Source: Chamaecrista fasciculata
Lineage: Eukaryota > Streptophyta > Magnoliopsida > Fabales > Fabaceae
Length of the DNA: 64,000 nucleotides
Assembly (NCBI GenBank): GCA_003254925.1
Contig: QANZ01042616.1
Location: forward strand, 147,566 to 211,565
Direction of reading: 5' to 3'
A program made the position numbers and the translations under genes. Every line of letters begins with the position of its first letter. Position 1 is the stretch's first letter. The notes under the pieces are model-generated. The model searched no databases and was not told the origin of the DNA. It saw only the letters and a list, made by a program, of their open reading frames with translations. Shown here piece after piece: positions 24,086 through 36,998 of the stretch.

Positions 24086-25222
24086 CTATTATCCCCCACC
24101 CCACTTTGTTACTCTCAAGTTCCATCCTCTGAGTAATACCAGAAAAAAGAGAAACATATACAATAATATCAGTGAATTAAGTACATTTTAATATTATTTT
24201 TTAAAATTTAAAATGTTAAAGTATTATTCGGTTTTTCAAAAACTGTTAAATGTTAATTATATATATATTTTTAATTAATATATAGTTGTAATAAAATAAT
24301 GACAATAAAAATAATCCCAAAACCTGCATAATAATGTATCTATTAGTTTGGATATGGCAAAAGCTTCTTGCTCAATTAATAAATTAACTGCCACAATATT
24401 ATTATTGGAGAAACAATCAATATACTGATATAAATTACAAAATTTCCCTTTGAGTTTTCCAAGCATGATGTATCAACTAAGAATTTAGATTTTTAAGAGC
24501 TTGATATTTATGAACTTCTTCCTTTCACTATCATTTATGCTGTAGAAGAGTTATGCATGATTTGATGTTTAATTAGGAAACAAATAATTGCGTTGGTACT
24601 TAATCATTAATTACAGGTTTGGTGTGAGTCATTAATCAGAAACTCTTGAATCATACAATTTGTAAGTATCTACTCCAGCGAAATGGATATATATAGCCAA
24701 TGCTCTCTCAATATGGGTACATTATATATATCATTAAAAAAAGTGTTTTTACCCTGTGATAAAAAATACACTTGATGGATGGAATTCTTGCCTTAAACAA
24801 GATGAATGTCACAGAATTTTTTCTCATAATTAATAAACCATAAATTACGTCTTTCAACTTTTTTTTTTTGAACAAAATGGTGTATATAAAATACGAAAAA
24901 TGTATATAATATATAATTTGAGTATTTACGTAAAATAAGCCTGAGTTTTTTGAAGAGGACATCTATTTCTTATCTCTAAGTTTGTCTAATAACTACAATT
25001 TAGTCCTTAAATATTAGGAATGTATTTTTCACTTTGATTTTTTTTCAAAACTTAACTATTTAGTCTCTAAAATATATTTGTGGTCAAAAAATAAATTTTC
25101 AATATTTAATAACTAAAATTTAATTCCCTTTTCCATTGTATTTATGTATTAAATTAATTACGTTCATGCATATATATATATATCAATCAAGTGTGCACAT
25201 ATATGTAGGTAGCTATAAATAA
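24086..25222. other. AT-rich spacer between two related hAT MITEs
   Basis: No gene recognised. Confidence 0.5.
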
Positions 25223-25674
25223 CAGTTTTGAAAATTGGACTAGATTGGCCGGTTGAATTGCAAACTGGTGAGTGGTCCGATCCGAGTTGAGCACAAAATC
25301 GGGCATACTAAAAACATCTTTGAATCGAGCGTTTTGAGGTTGAACCGATTCAGGTTTTTTTGTTTTATTTTCTATTTTTAAGTTTTTCTTGATTAAGATG
25401 ATATTATTTTAAAGATTTTTTTCTTATTATGTTTAGACTCACAATAATACGCTACTTAATAGTTTTTACTTCAAAATTTGATTTTTTATCCTTCTAATTA
25501 TCATTTTCTTATTCAATTCAGCTTAAATTTAAAGAGTCTATTATATATTTTTTATTATATTAAACTAAATATATATTTTTTATTTAATTATAAACGGTCC
25601 TATCCGGTTGAATTATTAAACCTTGAACCTCAACTTCAACCGATTTAATGACCGGTCCGATTTTAAAAACCTTG
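25223..25674. mobile_element. hAT-type MITE, copy 2 (452 bp)
   Basis: Begins CAGTTTTGAAAATTGGAC and ends CCGATTTTAAAAACCTTG. An exact 8-bp duplication ATAAATAA flanks it (25215-25222 and 25675-25682). The middle (CTTGATTAAGATGATATTAT, TTTAGACTCACAATAATACG) matches copy 1 with many substitutions, so it is the older or a diverged relative. Confidence 0.82.
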
Positions 25675-26158
25675 ATAAATAATGAATATGATGTGAAGCA
25701 CAGGAACATGACACTGGGAATATTTTGAAATAACTTAATTAATGGTGGGATTAATGTAAGAAAATAAAAACTTGTCTGGAGTCTGGTACTGAAATCCCAC
25801 GTGTTATTCGATACTTGGACCTTCACGTGAGTTGATAAAAATAATTTTGAAAAGATGGTCTGGGTAATAATTAATGATATGTTACGAATATTTCGTCCAT
25901 GCACTAATTAAGCAATTAATTAGTGTAGTAATTAAGCTAGCGCATCAGCTCAACTCCTAACATTTTTTAAACCCCGTGATTAGTTATCTCGAATACATAA
26001 GTCAAGCAACTAGTGCACAAGCAATGACATAAACTCATTAACTAAGTAGTTACATACAAATTAAATTTGGTTGCATTCTTTTTTAGAATAGCTTTGGAGT
26101 AATTAATTAATGTTATGCCATGTGAGGAAATAATAAAAAAACCATATATATATACACA

Positions 26159-26452
26159 TTAGGGGCTTGGCATGAAATATGTACGTAACATTTGATTTGA
26201 CATTTGTAGTTATTTAGTGACTAAATAGTATATTTCTATTATTAAAGGACTAAATCGTTAGAAGTGTGAAAATTAAAAGACTAAATAATAAGTTTTCACT
26301 TTCTTAAATCATATCTACTACTTTCTCTTTCCCATTATCTATGCAGTCAGTCAATTATTAAGTTTCACACATGTTTAATTCTTATTCTTTTAATTTTTAA
26401 TTTAATTATTTTTGACCAACCAAAAGCACCCTCACACATATAATATACTAGA
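26159..26452 (-). mobile_element. Non-autonomous Helitron H2, first of a tandem trio
   Basis: On the minus strand it starts TCTAGTATATTATATGTG and ends AAGCCCCTAA before a host T. It shares the interior ACTAAATAGTATATTTCT and the GACCAACCA word with H4 and H1. Its 5' end overlaps the CTAG end of H3 by four bases. Confidence 0.6.
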
Positions 26453-26792
26453 GGCTTTGTGTGCCCTAAGGGCACGCAAATATGTATATAAAATATAAAA
26501 TTATTTAAAAATAATTTGTTAAAAGAGAATATCACATGGTACTAAAGTGTCCCTTTTTAAATCACCGGATACTAAAGTGAAATATGACCAAACTATAGGG
26601 TACCAGAGTGTAATTTACCCTTTTTTTATGGAGCTTAAAATATTAATGAAAATCAAAAGTAACTTGTATGGGGTGAGACTTGAGAGAACGTGGTCGGGCT
26701 GAACGAAAGTGGGTGATTTCTTTTTCTTTTTTAATTTTTTTAATTCAATAATTTTGACCAACCATAAAGGAGTGGAGCCATATAATATAAGA
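26448..26792 (-). mobile_element. Non-autonomous Helitron H3, carrying half of a Mutator foldback element
   Basis: On the minus strand it starts TCTTATATTATATGGCTCC. It ends with a GC-rich hairpin, GCGTGCCC-TTA-GGGCACAC, nine bases before a terminal CTAG followed by T. This is the clearest Helitron 3' terminus in the window. Positions 26529-26612 match the right arm of the foldback MITEs at 53623 and 63078, ending GTGTAATTTACCC. Only one arm is present. Confidence 0.7.
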
Positions 26793-27917
26793 CTAGGCAC
26801 TTTCCGTGCCCGTTTAGGTATGTAACGTTTAATTTGACATTTGTAGTTATTTAGTGACTAAATAGTATATTTCTATTATTCAAGGACTAAATTATTAGAA
26901 GTGTGAAAATTAAAAGACCAAATCATGAGTTTTCACTTTCTTAAATCTTATCTACTATTTTTTTTATCTCTCATTATCTATACAGTTAGCCAATTATAAA
27001 ATTCTACATGTTTATTTTTTAATAATTTAATTATTAAATTATACATATGAAATAGTAGATCTATAGACATAGATATGTATAATGGAAGATGATGGAAATT
27101 TATTACTCTATGAGGAAGACCCAATTTATGTGGGCTCCCGTGGTTGCGGACTGTTCGGCTCACGAGTAATGAGTCACTCTTTAATTTTATCTTGTTTCAT
27201 TATGTATTTTTTAATTGTCAATGTTAACATAATAACATACGATCTACGTACATCATCTCATTTTTTATATTTTGATTATTTTCTTGTTAATGTTTTAGAA
27301 CGCCTTAATTAAAATAAAATTGTAACGTAGAACAAAAGATAGGTAAATTTATTTTGTACAGATGCAACATTTCATTATATATGAAGATTGAAGAATCCAT
27401 ATCTCTAGATGAGATACACATTTTGTAGGGCAATTTTAAATATTTTTTTAATTATATTGGTTTGAAATAATTTTTAATCGAATATTTAAAAATATTTTAT
27501 TTAATCACAATAATAAATAATGGTTTAGACAATTCATTTAAGCGGTTTATAAATTTATTTCTTATTTTTAATTTGATTAAAAATATTTCGATGTAGCGTC
27601 CATGCACTTTTGTCATATTTTTTAATCTATATAATAAAATTATTGTTTAAGTTAAGAGAGTATATATATATTTCTTTTAATTCAAAATATTTATTATTAG
27701 AAGTAGTGATTAATTTTTTTGTCATAAGCTATTCATTTAAANGGTGGCATTTTTAATTTTTAATTGTTTTTTACATTTTTTTATTTCATTTATTTTTTTA
27801 AAGAAGTGGGAAGAGTGGGTGGGAGAGAGAGTGGGTGATTTTTGTTTTCTTTTTTAATTTTTTAATTCATTATTTTTGACCAACCATAAGGGGTGGAGCC
27901 ATATAATATAGTATAGA
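26793..27917 (-). mobile_element. Helitron H4, longer and possibly containing foreign sequence
   Basis: The left end CTAGGCACTTTCCGTGCC abuts H3 directly and gives a GGCAC/GTGCC hairpin on the minus strand. The right end is a perfect TCTATACTATATTATATGGC terminus at 27917 next to a host A. The outer parts match H1 and H2, but 27060-27720 does not and includes a GC-richer patch at 27077-27175. The two ends may belong to one element or to two partial ones. The N at 27742 adds doubt. Confidence 0.45.
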
Positions 27918-28176
27918 TATACGATAATTGCCCATGTTAGTATCGTTCCAAAAATGCGACACGTGTACGGTGGTGAATCAGTGTTTGCATGTGCTATTCC
28001 AAATACATGATGCCAAAAAGCAATTTAATCAAAGTCGTTTTATGTCCCTATCAAACACTCCTACTCATCCAATCCCATATCACCTCAAGATTTCTTTGTT
28101 TCATCATCTTTTTTATAGTCCATTTATTTAGATTTATCCATATTAGTTATTATTTATACTGCACACCAGTTTTTTT

Positions 28177-28193
28177 NNNNNNNNNNNNNNNNN
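28177..28193. other. Assembly gap (17 N) in a poly-T tract
   Basis: A run of N is bordered by T homopolymers on both sides, so a difficult homopolymer, not missing genes, is the likely cause. Confidence 0.95.
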
Positions 28194-29293
28194 TTTTTTT
28201 TTTTTTTTTTTTTTTTAATTTATTCGTCTCTATGATTAATAATTAGATTGGATTTTCTATATTTTTTGTGGAATTAAAGTGAGAAAAAAAGAGAAAATAG
28301 AAGGAAAATATGAATTCCATGAAATAAATAAAGTTTTAATATTCATACTTTCTCTTTCTATCTCTTTTTTTCTTTTTCTATTTTTACAAAAAATATAGAA
28401 AATAGAAATGTAAATCCATAAGAGGTAGTATATATATACATTAATTCACCTAGCTTAGTTGGCTGGCTGGTGTTAGGTGACAAATTAACCAGTGAAAGTT
28501 GATTTGTTCGTTTGATTATTAGTTTTGTGGAAATTAAGAATTAATGAATGATATATATATAATGATGGATAATGTAGTGTGAGAACGAGAAAGTCTAAAA
28601 TGTGTTTGTTTAACTGATGAATTGATATATAGTGAATTTGATTAACTAATGGATGACGTTTTCGTGCAACATTAACATTACCTAGTTACCTTTAACTCCG
28701 AAAGTTGTGAGCAAGGGGGGATGGAGGGGATTGCCGTCACACACAATCACACACACACATATATGCATTTTTTTTCTTCAAATTCTGCATTCATTTTTCT
28801 ATGCATAGTTGATTGTGATCCAAATTTTGTGTTATAAAACGGAGTTACACACATGTATATAGAAGCATTTTCCTTTTCAAATTAAGGACCTAAAATTCTA
28901 AAGGTTAATTAATTAGTCTGACACAAGTAGATGTATAACGAAATCTCCCCTGCCCCTTATAGTTCGTTAATTACTTGATTAACGTAACCCAAATTGATAT
29001 GTAACTGACATGGTGTACAAGTGAAACTAAACCAACTCATCAGCTAAGATAATACCATATTAATTATAAATATATAAACTAATTAATGTAAGTATGTAAC
29101 CGATTTATTTTGGTTTCTAATAATTTCAGTTATATATGTAGCCCATTATTGCTTGTATTGATAATTATGTCTTGGAAAAAAAAAGGGAGAAAGCGAATTG
29201 GTCTTACTTGAACTTTTTGGAAGAGAATGAACTTTTTACTGTAAGACTCACATAATAATGAATCAAAGATATATATATATATATATATATATA
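28194..29293. other. Intergenic DNA without a recognised gene
   Basis: AT-rich sequence with an (AT)n tract at its right edge beside Helitron H5. Confidence 0.5.
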
Positions 29294-29473
29294 TCTTATA
29301 TTATATGACTCCACCCCTTTCTGGTCGTCCATGTTTAAAACTATAGTCTATGAAATTAAAAATAAAAGAAAATTTACTATTTGGTTTCTCTTTCTTTACT
29401 AAGTTAACAATTTAGTCCCTTATTTATTTTACATACATATTTGCGTGTCCGTTAAGGCACGCAAAGCCCCTAA
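29294..29473 (+). mobile_element. Non-autonomous Helitron H5 (180 bp)
   Basis: Starts TCTTATATTATATGACTCC after a host A and ends GCAAAGCCCCTAA before a host T. The 3' hairpin GCGTGTCC-GTTAA-GGCACGC precedes the end. The termini match the other Helitrons in both orientations. It sits inside a (TA)n tract, a common landing site for this family here. Confidence 0.75.
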
Positions 29474-29772
29474 TATATATATATATATATATATAGGACA
29501 GTAGTGACGTAAAGTTAATTAGGTAGGCAAATTAAAGGACTAATGTGCATTGTGTTTGTGGGCGGTCCAAGCATATGATGAATGATCACATATCATGAAA
29601 ACCTTCATTTTTCAATGGAAAATTTTGAATTGAATTTGCCTTGCATTAGGATATCTAAACACCCACCAAATCATTAATTGCATATTTTATTAAATAATTA
29701 CACAAAGTGTTTAGCTTTTCCGCTTCAATTTTAATTTAATTTCTTGATGAATTTAGGACTTTGAAAATTGAT

Positions 29773-29794
29773 GACCCATATAATATAGTATAGA
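29773..29794 (-). mobile_element. Isolated Helitron 5' end
   Basis: On the minus strand TCTATACTATATTATATGGG begins beside a host A, the same 5' terminus as H1 and H4. No matching 3' end lies between it and H5, so this is a fragment. Confidence 0.5.
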
Positions 29795-30176
29795 TATGGT
29801 TCATTGCCAACTGTACACGTACTACATGAATTTTAAATTCTGGTGTCTTCTAAGTTCTAATACAGATATTGTTGTTCTTCACCATTAGGACCCACAAGAT
29901 AATTAACAAGACCGATCTGCTTAACTTCACATGATAACTATTAAACATTATTTTATGAAGTAATTATTAACGTTTGATTTTGTTTTTGTCACCCTCCATC
30001 TCCATCACTTCTAGCTATCTCCTCTATATCATAATCAATTTCATTACTGCCTTTTCCATATATTTCCACACTTACACATTCATGTGAGAATAAAGCAATA
30101 ATATAACCTAGGCACACTTACCTACCTACCTATGTTTATCCATATATATAAAAAGGACCAAAGGAGTAAGACCTAC

Positions 30177-30514
30177 GAAGCATGGGTACTGACACGGACA
30201 CGGGACACGATACGGACACAGACACAATGACACGCCAAACTCTCAAAATTACGCAACACTACACGACATATATTTATATATATAAATATTTAAATATTCA
30301 TAATTTTTAATAAAAAATTCAAAAATTACAATTTTTATTCATAATATATGTCATATGTATTATTATTTTCTCTTATTTGTCATGTTAAAGTCACAAAAAA
30401 TTGATTTATATTCTAAAATTTATGAATATGTGTCGTGTGAGTGTCGTACGGGTGTTGGACACTGACACGTGTCTGACACGGCGACACGCTCTCAAAATAA
30501 AGTGTCCATGCTTC
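30177..30514. mobile_element. MITE-like element with GACACGG-rich ends
   Basis: The ends GAAGCATGG and CCATGCTTC are perfect inverted repeats. The outer parts are built from GACACGGACAC and GTGTCTGACACGG words in opposite orientation, and the middle is AT-rich. No target duplication is visible, so the superfamily (probably hAT) is a guess. Confidence 0.55.
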
Positions 30515-32399
30515 ATAGAGAAGGACAAAGAGAATCTGTATTTTTTTTTTGGTCAGAAGAGAATCTGTATGACTGTATGTATCAATCTCCTCTCCTCAAT
30601 TTCTGGTCTTTAATTTGCAGAATTACGACTGGGCCATTGGGTCACTTTGGCCCAATTTAAACCTAGAGGAGGGCTGGCCCAAAAAGTAATTAGAGCCCAA
30701 AAACAAAACTATAATATGGCAAAGTGCACGTAAACGTACGTTGACTGCTACTTAAACTCTTGGACAAAAGAAAAACCACTTTAAGGCTCCATGCGTAACT
30801 AAAGAATGAACTATTAAAGAAATTTGAAGGCTTCCTCACATGAAATTTGAAAAGTGCCTACTGAAATTACCGAAATAGCCTCTGGAATTGGAGGGTTTTT
30901 CTTTAAAAAAGAGGAAAAAAAGAACACTTCACTTTTTAATTGCCATAGCCCACATGCATGCAGTAACATTCATAAATTATTACAGTAATCGCCATGCACT
31001 CGCCATGGCGCCATCATGAAGGAATTAAAAAGCCTCGATCTGCACCACTAATAATTGATTAAAATTTACGTACGAGAGATATGTCACATGTTACAACTCA
31101 AGATATATCATATATATAATCAGTTTTGATTATCAGATGGTTAAAAGTAACATGTCCAAAAAAATATATATTAATTTATGTGATAAGTTCTATCTGGGTT
31201 TAATTAATACCCTAGCTATACATATTTTCAGTTTAGGCTTTTTAGATTTGTTAGTTTAGGGGTGGGGGTGAGCTGTTATACATTAGGATATATATATAGA
31301 CATATAGAGGAGTAAATGAGTGATAAAAATGAACGAAGCAGCATTTAGTAGATATCGATATATATGTACGTGTGTGTGTGTAAATTAATTATTGGATTGC
31401 ATAAGGGACAAAGATGAGAGAAGACGAGTGGATTCTTTTTTCGTCGTTCTTCGGCAACAACAAAATCTGAATCATTGAAAATAATCCTCACTTGTTTTCG
31501 TCTATGTACTGACAAATTAAGTTTTCAGTTCACTCTATACCTTTATTTCTCAACTCTCCAATCCATTTACCCAACTTGAATTTAGTACAATTAAATAATT
31601 AGCCAATTAATCCCATTATATATATGTGTGTATGCCCACCCCTTGTCCTAATGAACCAATTAATACTTATATATATATATATGTATGTAATTGACTCGAT
31701 CAGTAGTCTCCTCCAATTAATAACAGATTAAATTATTATTAGGGTACCATTAAATGCATGTATGTGTCATGTCCTCGATCAGGATTTAAATTTGTTTTTA
31801 TATAATGCAAATATCTATCTAATTCTTCCATGCACATTGTAGCTAATATATTGACTTATGAAGTGTTTATGTGTCTGAGATAACCGGCCTAATTACCTAA
31901 ACAACTTCATAGTCCTTATAACATCCACTTTCAAAAATGTTTTTAATTGTGTTTAGTTTGGATATTCACCAACTCTATGTTTGATCCCCCACAAGTTCGA
32001 ATTCTTAATATGGACGGTGCTTGTCACTCTGCTAATCATATACTATATATATAAATATAATAGAAAAAGGACCTCGATCAGTGTTTTTCACTTTCAAAAA
32101 CAGGTTGAGGACGTCTCTCAAAATTTGATTTATTCAAGATTTATGTGTGTAAAATGGAATATTACTCATAAAAGACATTATGTACAATGGACGATGGTAA
32201 TAGAACTCGATCAATAATCATATCATACCATACTATATTATTCTATCTATAAATTAAAATTAATTTTGTACGAGGCTATATCGTGAAAGGCTAATTAATT
32301 CAGACTACACATACTTTTTTGACTATTTTTATATATGATCAGTGTGTCCATTTGTCTACGGACTCTTCCGTGTTTTATACTTTCGTTGTGCTTTGGAAG
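30515..32399. other. Intergenic DNA without a recognised gene
   Basis: AT-rich with several (TA)n and (TG)n tracts. No motif-supported reading frame. Confidence 0.5.
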
Positions 32400-32884
32400 T
32401 AGGGATGATCATGGGTAGGGTATGGGTATGATACTATAATACCCGTACCTATACCCATATGTGAGTGGGTATCAAAATAATCTCCATACCCATATCTGCT
32501 GGGTAGTCTAATCCCCATACCCGAACCCGAACCCGAAAATTTTTTAAACTAAATTATTTTTTATTAATATAAAATTTATATTCATCTAACTTTTACACCT
32601 ATAACTACTAAAAATTAAAAAATAAATCATAAATATGAATGCATTAATAAAATATTTTAAAATTTATAAAAACTTTAATATTTTTTCAATAAAAAGTGTT
32701 AAAGTATTATATTTTTTATATATATAAATATATTTATTATTACTAATGGGTAAATGGGTAGGATACTGGTAGGGTACCACCATACCCAGACCCGTACCCA
32801 TTAAGGATGGGTACGGGTCGAAACCCATACCCATCGAATAATTTTCAGGGTCCCCATTGGGTATGAGTATTTTGATCATCCCTA
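32400..32884. mobile_element. hAT-type MITE with GGGTATGGGTA-rich arms
   Basis: Terminal inverted repeats are the 12-bp TAGGGATGATCA and its exact complement. Flanks TTTGGAAG (32392-32399) and TTTGGAAT (32885-32892) match at 7 of 8 bases, fitting an 8-bp hAT duplication. Both arms are rich in GGGTAT/ACCCATAC words in opposite orientation. No coding capacity; unrelated in sequence to the CCGG-type MITEs. Confidence 0.78.
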
Positions 32885-33190
32885 TTTGGAATATCACTAA
32901 TTTTCATGCACCATTAGTTAAAACACAAATCATCTAGACTAATTTATTTAATGTGTCCAAGGTTACGTTGTCGTACCTGTGTGCGTGGGCGCGCACACAC
33001 ACACATTCTTATTTCAATATAATGTCCCGTCACCTTTTACAAAATGACACACACACACACATTTAAATACAGCTTAAGCTTGATGATGAGGTTGTGTCTA
33101 GTTAGGAATAATTAACTCCAATCATGCTGATCCAAAAGAACTTAAATATTAAATCTCATATATATTAATTATTCATTCATCTATAGCTAG

Positions 33191-33222
<32 letters not shown>

Positions 33223-33226
<4 letters not shown>

Positions 33227-33298
33227 GGGCTTTCCGTGTCTTAACGTACGGGTACAGAAATATATATATGTAATGTTTGAATTATTATATAAATTTAA

Positions 33299-33320
<22 letters not shown>
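33223..33320 (-). mobile_element. Helitron 3'-end fragment
   Basis: Read on the minus strand it ends ACACGGAAAGCCCCTAA before a host T, the family 3' terminus. The sequence away from this end dissolves into (TA)n and no 5' TC end is seen. Confidence 0.45.
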
Positions 33321-33329
<9 letters not shown>

Positions 33330-36300
33330 GGTAGATTAATTAACCAGTCATGCATGGGCTAGAAAATGTTTCATTATATTAACGGGTACATGTGCGTACT
33401 GTAGTACTATATATTTCCAAGTTCAAAGTGATGTATTAAATTAGATTAATACATAATATTGTTCTCTCAGTAAATTAAACCCCAAATCAACATGCAATGC
33501 CAGGCTGCCAACAATACAAACGTGATTATTATATCCACTAATAACAGTGAATAACAACATAAACCTAGGTACACTAATTAAGGGCAAGAGGTCCCACTAA
33601 AAGGACAAAAGGTGCTCAATTTCTAAACTGCAGCAGTACCCTTAATTTGTTTGAAGCATCTTAACCTAACAAATCAGTAATTGTAAAATGATCACTAATG
33701 ATAAAAGATGCTCTTCTTATACGCTTATATTAATCTATTATTATTAATTGTTATTTTAGGGGGAAACATCTGAAACGAGATTAATTGTACTCACTACTCT
33801 TCCATGCACCCTTCATTTTCAACGTATCCATTATGTAACGACACTTTCTGTTCATTCAATAATCGCGCGCCAGTTAAGTCTAGTATTTTTTTTTATTGGT
33901 TCTTACTCCTTCGGTTGCCAAAATATTATATATATATATATATATATATTAACAATATAACTATTTGCTACATGTCAATTAATCAGTTGGGTATAGCCAT
34001 AGGTATTCTCTACGTACCCAAATGGCTTCCATCTTTTTTCTTTTTAGTAAATTGATTTATTGATATTATTAAATATGGGTTGATGAGTTGTATAAAAAAA
34101 AATCTATAATTAATCAATTCATCACTGTATATATGTTGAGATCTTCTTGTGTTGAATCATGTGGTAATTAATTAGGAAGTCACTCTCATTTTTTAGCTTT
34201 AATTTGAATTGACCCCAAAAAGTTATAGTAGCATAACAGATATCTGTGCCGACATTGCATATCTGTGAATATATAAACGTCTGCAAACCAAAGTTGAGTC
34301 ATTAATTTAATGAAGAAGAGAAAAGAAAAAAAGAGTGAAGCTAGGAAGGAGAATGAACATAAATATATGGTTAATCGATTACTTCATTTTCATAGAAGTT
34401 TCCATATACACACGAAGCTCTTAGCTCTACTAGTGTGGAAAATAACATGTAGTGCAATATTATTTATTTATATGAAGCAATTCATTGCGAAACCACAGAA
34501 AACTAGGTGGGTTTCAATTTTAATTAAGTGATATGATGTTTCATGTTTAATTTGGGATATATATATAGGAAAAGGTGTTTGGTAGGGTTTCACTATTTAA
34601 TTAACTTGGAAGGTTAAATTAATTTGGCTGCTTCTGTTTGTTTTGAAACACATGGATTCTCTGCAAAAGTCTGACCTCTGCTACTAGCTTCTCTCTGCAT
34701 GCTTTTGCTTCTCCTATCTCTTTAATCATCTCACTCCACAAAGTTCATCACCTTTTTCTTGTTGGAATCTCTGTTTTGTATACATATGTATATATGTATA
34801 TATGTGTGTGCGTGTTAGCCTTCATTTATTGTATTATTTATTTTTAAAAAACTGTACGTGTTTGCTTCTATAATTAATTTGTACGTACTTCCGAGAAGTA
34901 CCCTTCCTCTTTTATATATGGACTTTTCATCACAATCCTCACGCTCCATCAACTAATTAAAATAAGCCTTCATCAAAGTTCAAACTCATGGGTTTATTCA
35001 TGGACTTTTGTTGGTCAGTTCATATATTTTGATTTAATTTTTGTCGATGAGAGGAAATTAAATAATTATTGAAAAAAATTTACTTTTTTATATTTGAATT
35101 TATTCATTTTTCTGTTTTAGTTCCCGATGAATAATGAAAAAACATAATTTTTTTTGGAAGAAAAAATACATAATTTAGTCTTTATTAAAAGTACACAATC
35201 TAGTCTTTATTTAATAAGACTTTATTTCCTATTGCCTTTGAATATACAAGTTACTTTCTCTTGTGCCACAACGTACAGACGAAGAACACTGAAGAGATTG
35301 AGATCTCACAGAAAAGCTGAACCTAGTTTGCTGATTCACATGCATCCTATTTTTCTTTCTTGTTTTTTACCTCTCTCTCTCTCTCTCTCTTAATTTCTTT
35401 ATATATATTATAGTAGCTTTTCATTTTCACTTTAATGTCATGTCAGTTAATTCACATAAATGTTATTGTTTTATCTATAACTGGAAAAATAAAGATTTTG
35501 ATGATGCATAAAGGAAAATATAGAAAGCTTGAGGGGGCATGTAGTAATAATGTAGGAAAGGAAAGAGTCACGAGAGAGCAAATTAATAATGTTAATGGAC
35601 AAGACAGGGGAACAAGGGAGCATCTCTTTTATCACCTTAATCATTATCCCTTTTAATACATGAACCATAATTAAATTAATTAATAACTAGATATATTTTT
35701 TTATCCCTTTTAATAATTATTTCTTGTGTATGCAGCGACCAATTGGTTAGTGACATACCCTTAAATAGAGCTCAGATTTATAGAAGATTAATTCTTAACC
35801 TGTTGGGCTGGTAGATATTTTGGACAACTAAAATAAAACTAAATATATAAATCGCATAAAGTAACAATATATATTGCTTTTAGGCAAAAAAAAAATATAT
35901 ATATATTGCTGGTAAAAAAATATTATATCTATATAACTTTTTTTGGTTTGATTCATGGGTCATATATATTTTAATTATAATATAGATGAGGATTATTTCT
36001 ATTGTAAAGTAAAAATTACAAGAATATCAAAAACAAAAATTTTCACTTAGTATTTAGTATAGCTGCATTTTTTAATCTCGTACACAAAAAATCTAAATCA
36101 ATCATTAATTAATTAATTAAATAATATATGAAAATTACCTTGACGTATGATTAACACTTGCATTAAGTGTTTTAATTCATTGATATTTAGTCAAAATAAA
36201 GAATATAAGAATGATTTAAAATTAGCATTTACAAGAATTAAATGTATTCTATATATTTCATATCTTTGTCGTTTTGTAGGACAAATTTCTACATGCATGA

Positions 36301-36998
36301 TTTGACTTCTTTTAGTTTGAAAAGATAAAATAGATGAGTATTTTTTGTTTCTGAAGATAAATCTAGATTATTGTTTAAGTTAAATCAGAAAAAAAGTGAG
36401 GAGTAAAAAGTAAGATTTTGAATGTGAAGTGATGGATTTGTGTAATATACATCCTTGTGAAATATGGTAATGGAAATTTGGACAAAAAAAAGAGGTCAGC
36501 ATTGGAAAGTGCAAGCAAAGATGTTCATACACAGGTTTAAGTTCAGTTCACACACCATAGTCCTCACATATATATATATACCAGATTCCCATGACACGTA
36601 CAATCCCTCAATTTCTCTGTTTTGTATTCTGTTCCGTTGATATATATTATATAAGAAAACCAATTATATATAAAAGAATGAATATAGTTTTAATTTCACG
36701 TGAGAAAGCACTGTGGAATTTCATTGATATATATAAATGGTGGATTCAAAGTGGCGTTTGTAATTAGGTAGTAGTCCCCCCAGCATATACAAATATATGA
36801 TAGATTGTTAAGGTTGTTGAGGGGCTTGAGCTCCCATTCAATTCCCAAAGAGAAATTAATTAAAGAGAAGAATTGGTGTTATTTACTAGCTACTCTGTCT
36901 CTGTGTGTGATTATATATATATATATATATATATAGTGGTAAGTGTAATGTGTGTTCCAGAGGGAGAAAGAGAAAGAGAAAGAGACAGAGAAGGAAGG
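33321..36998. other. Intergenic DNA and upstream region of the bHLH gene
   Basis: AT-rich with no recognised gene. The last 160 bases before the bHLH start contain a (TA)n tract (36911-36936) and a purine-rich (GAGAAA)n leader (36961-36995), which are probably 5' UTR or proximal promoter. Confidence 0.5.

Noticed and set aside
36873..36998. Extension of the bHLH frame upstream of the ATG at 36999
   Set aside because: It has no early ATG that avoids the (TA)n and (GA)n repeats; the residues IYIYIYI and [12 protein letters not shown] are repeat-derived, and MAVEATMVY resembles the family N-terminus.
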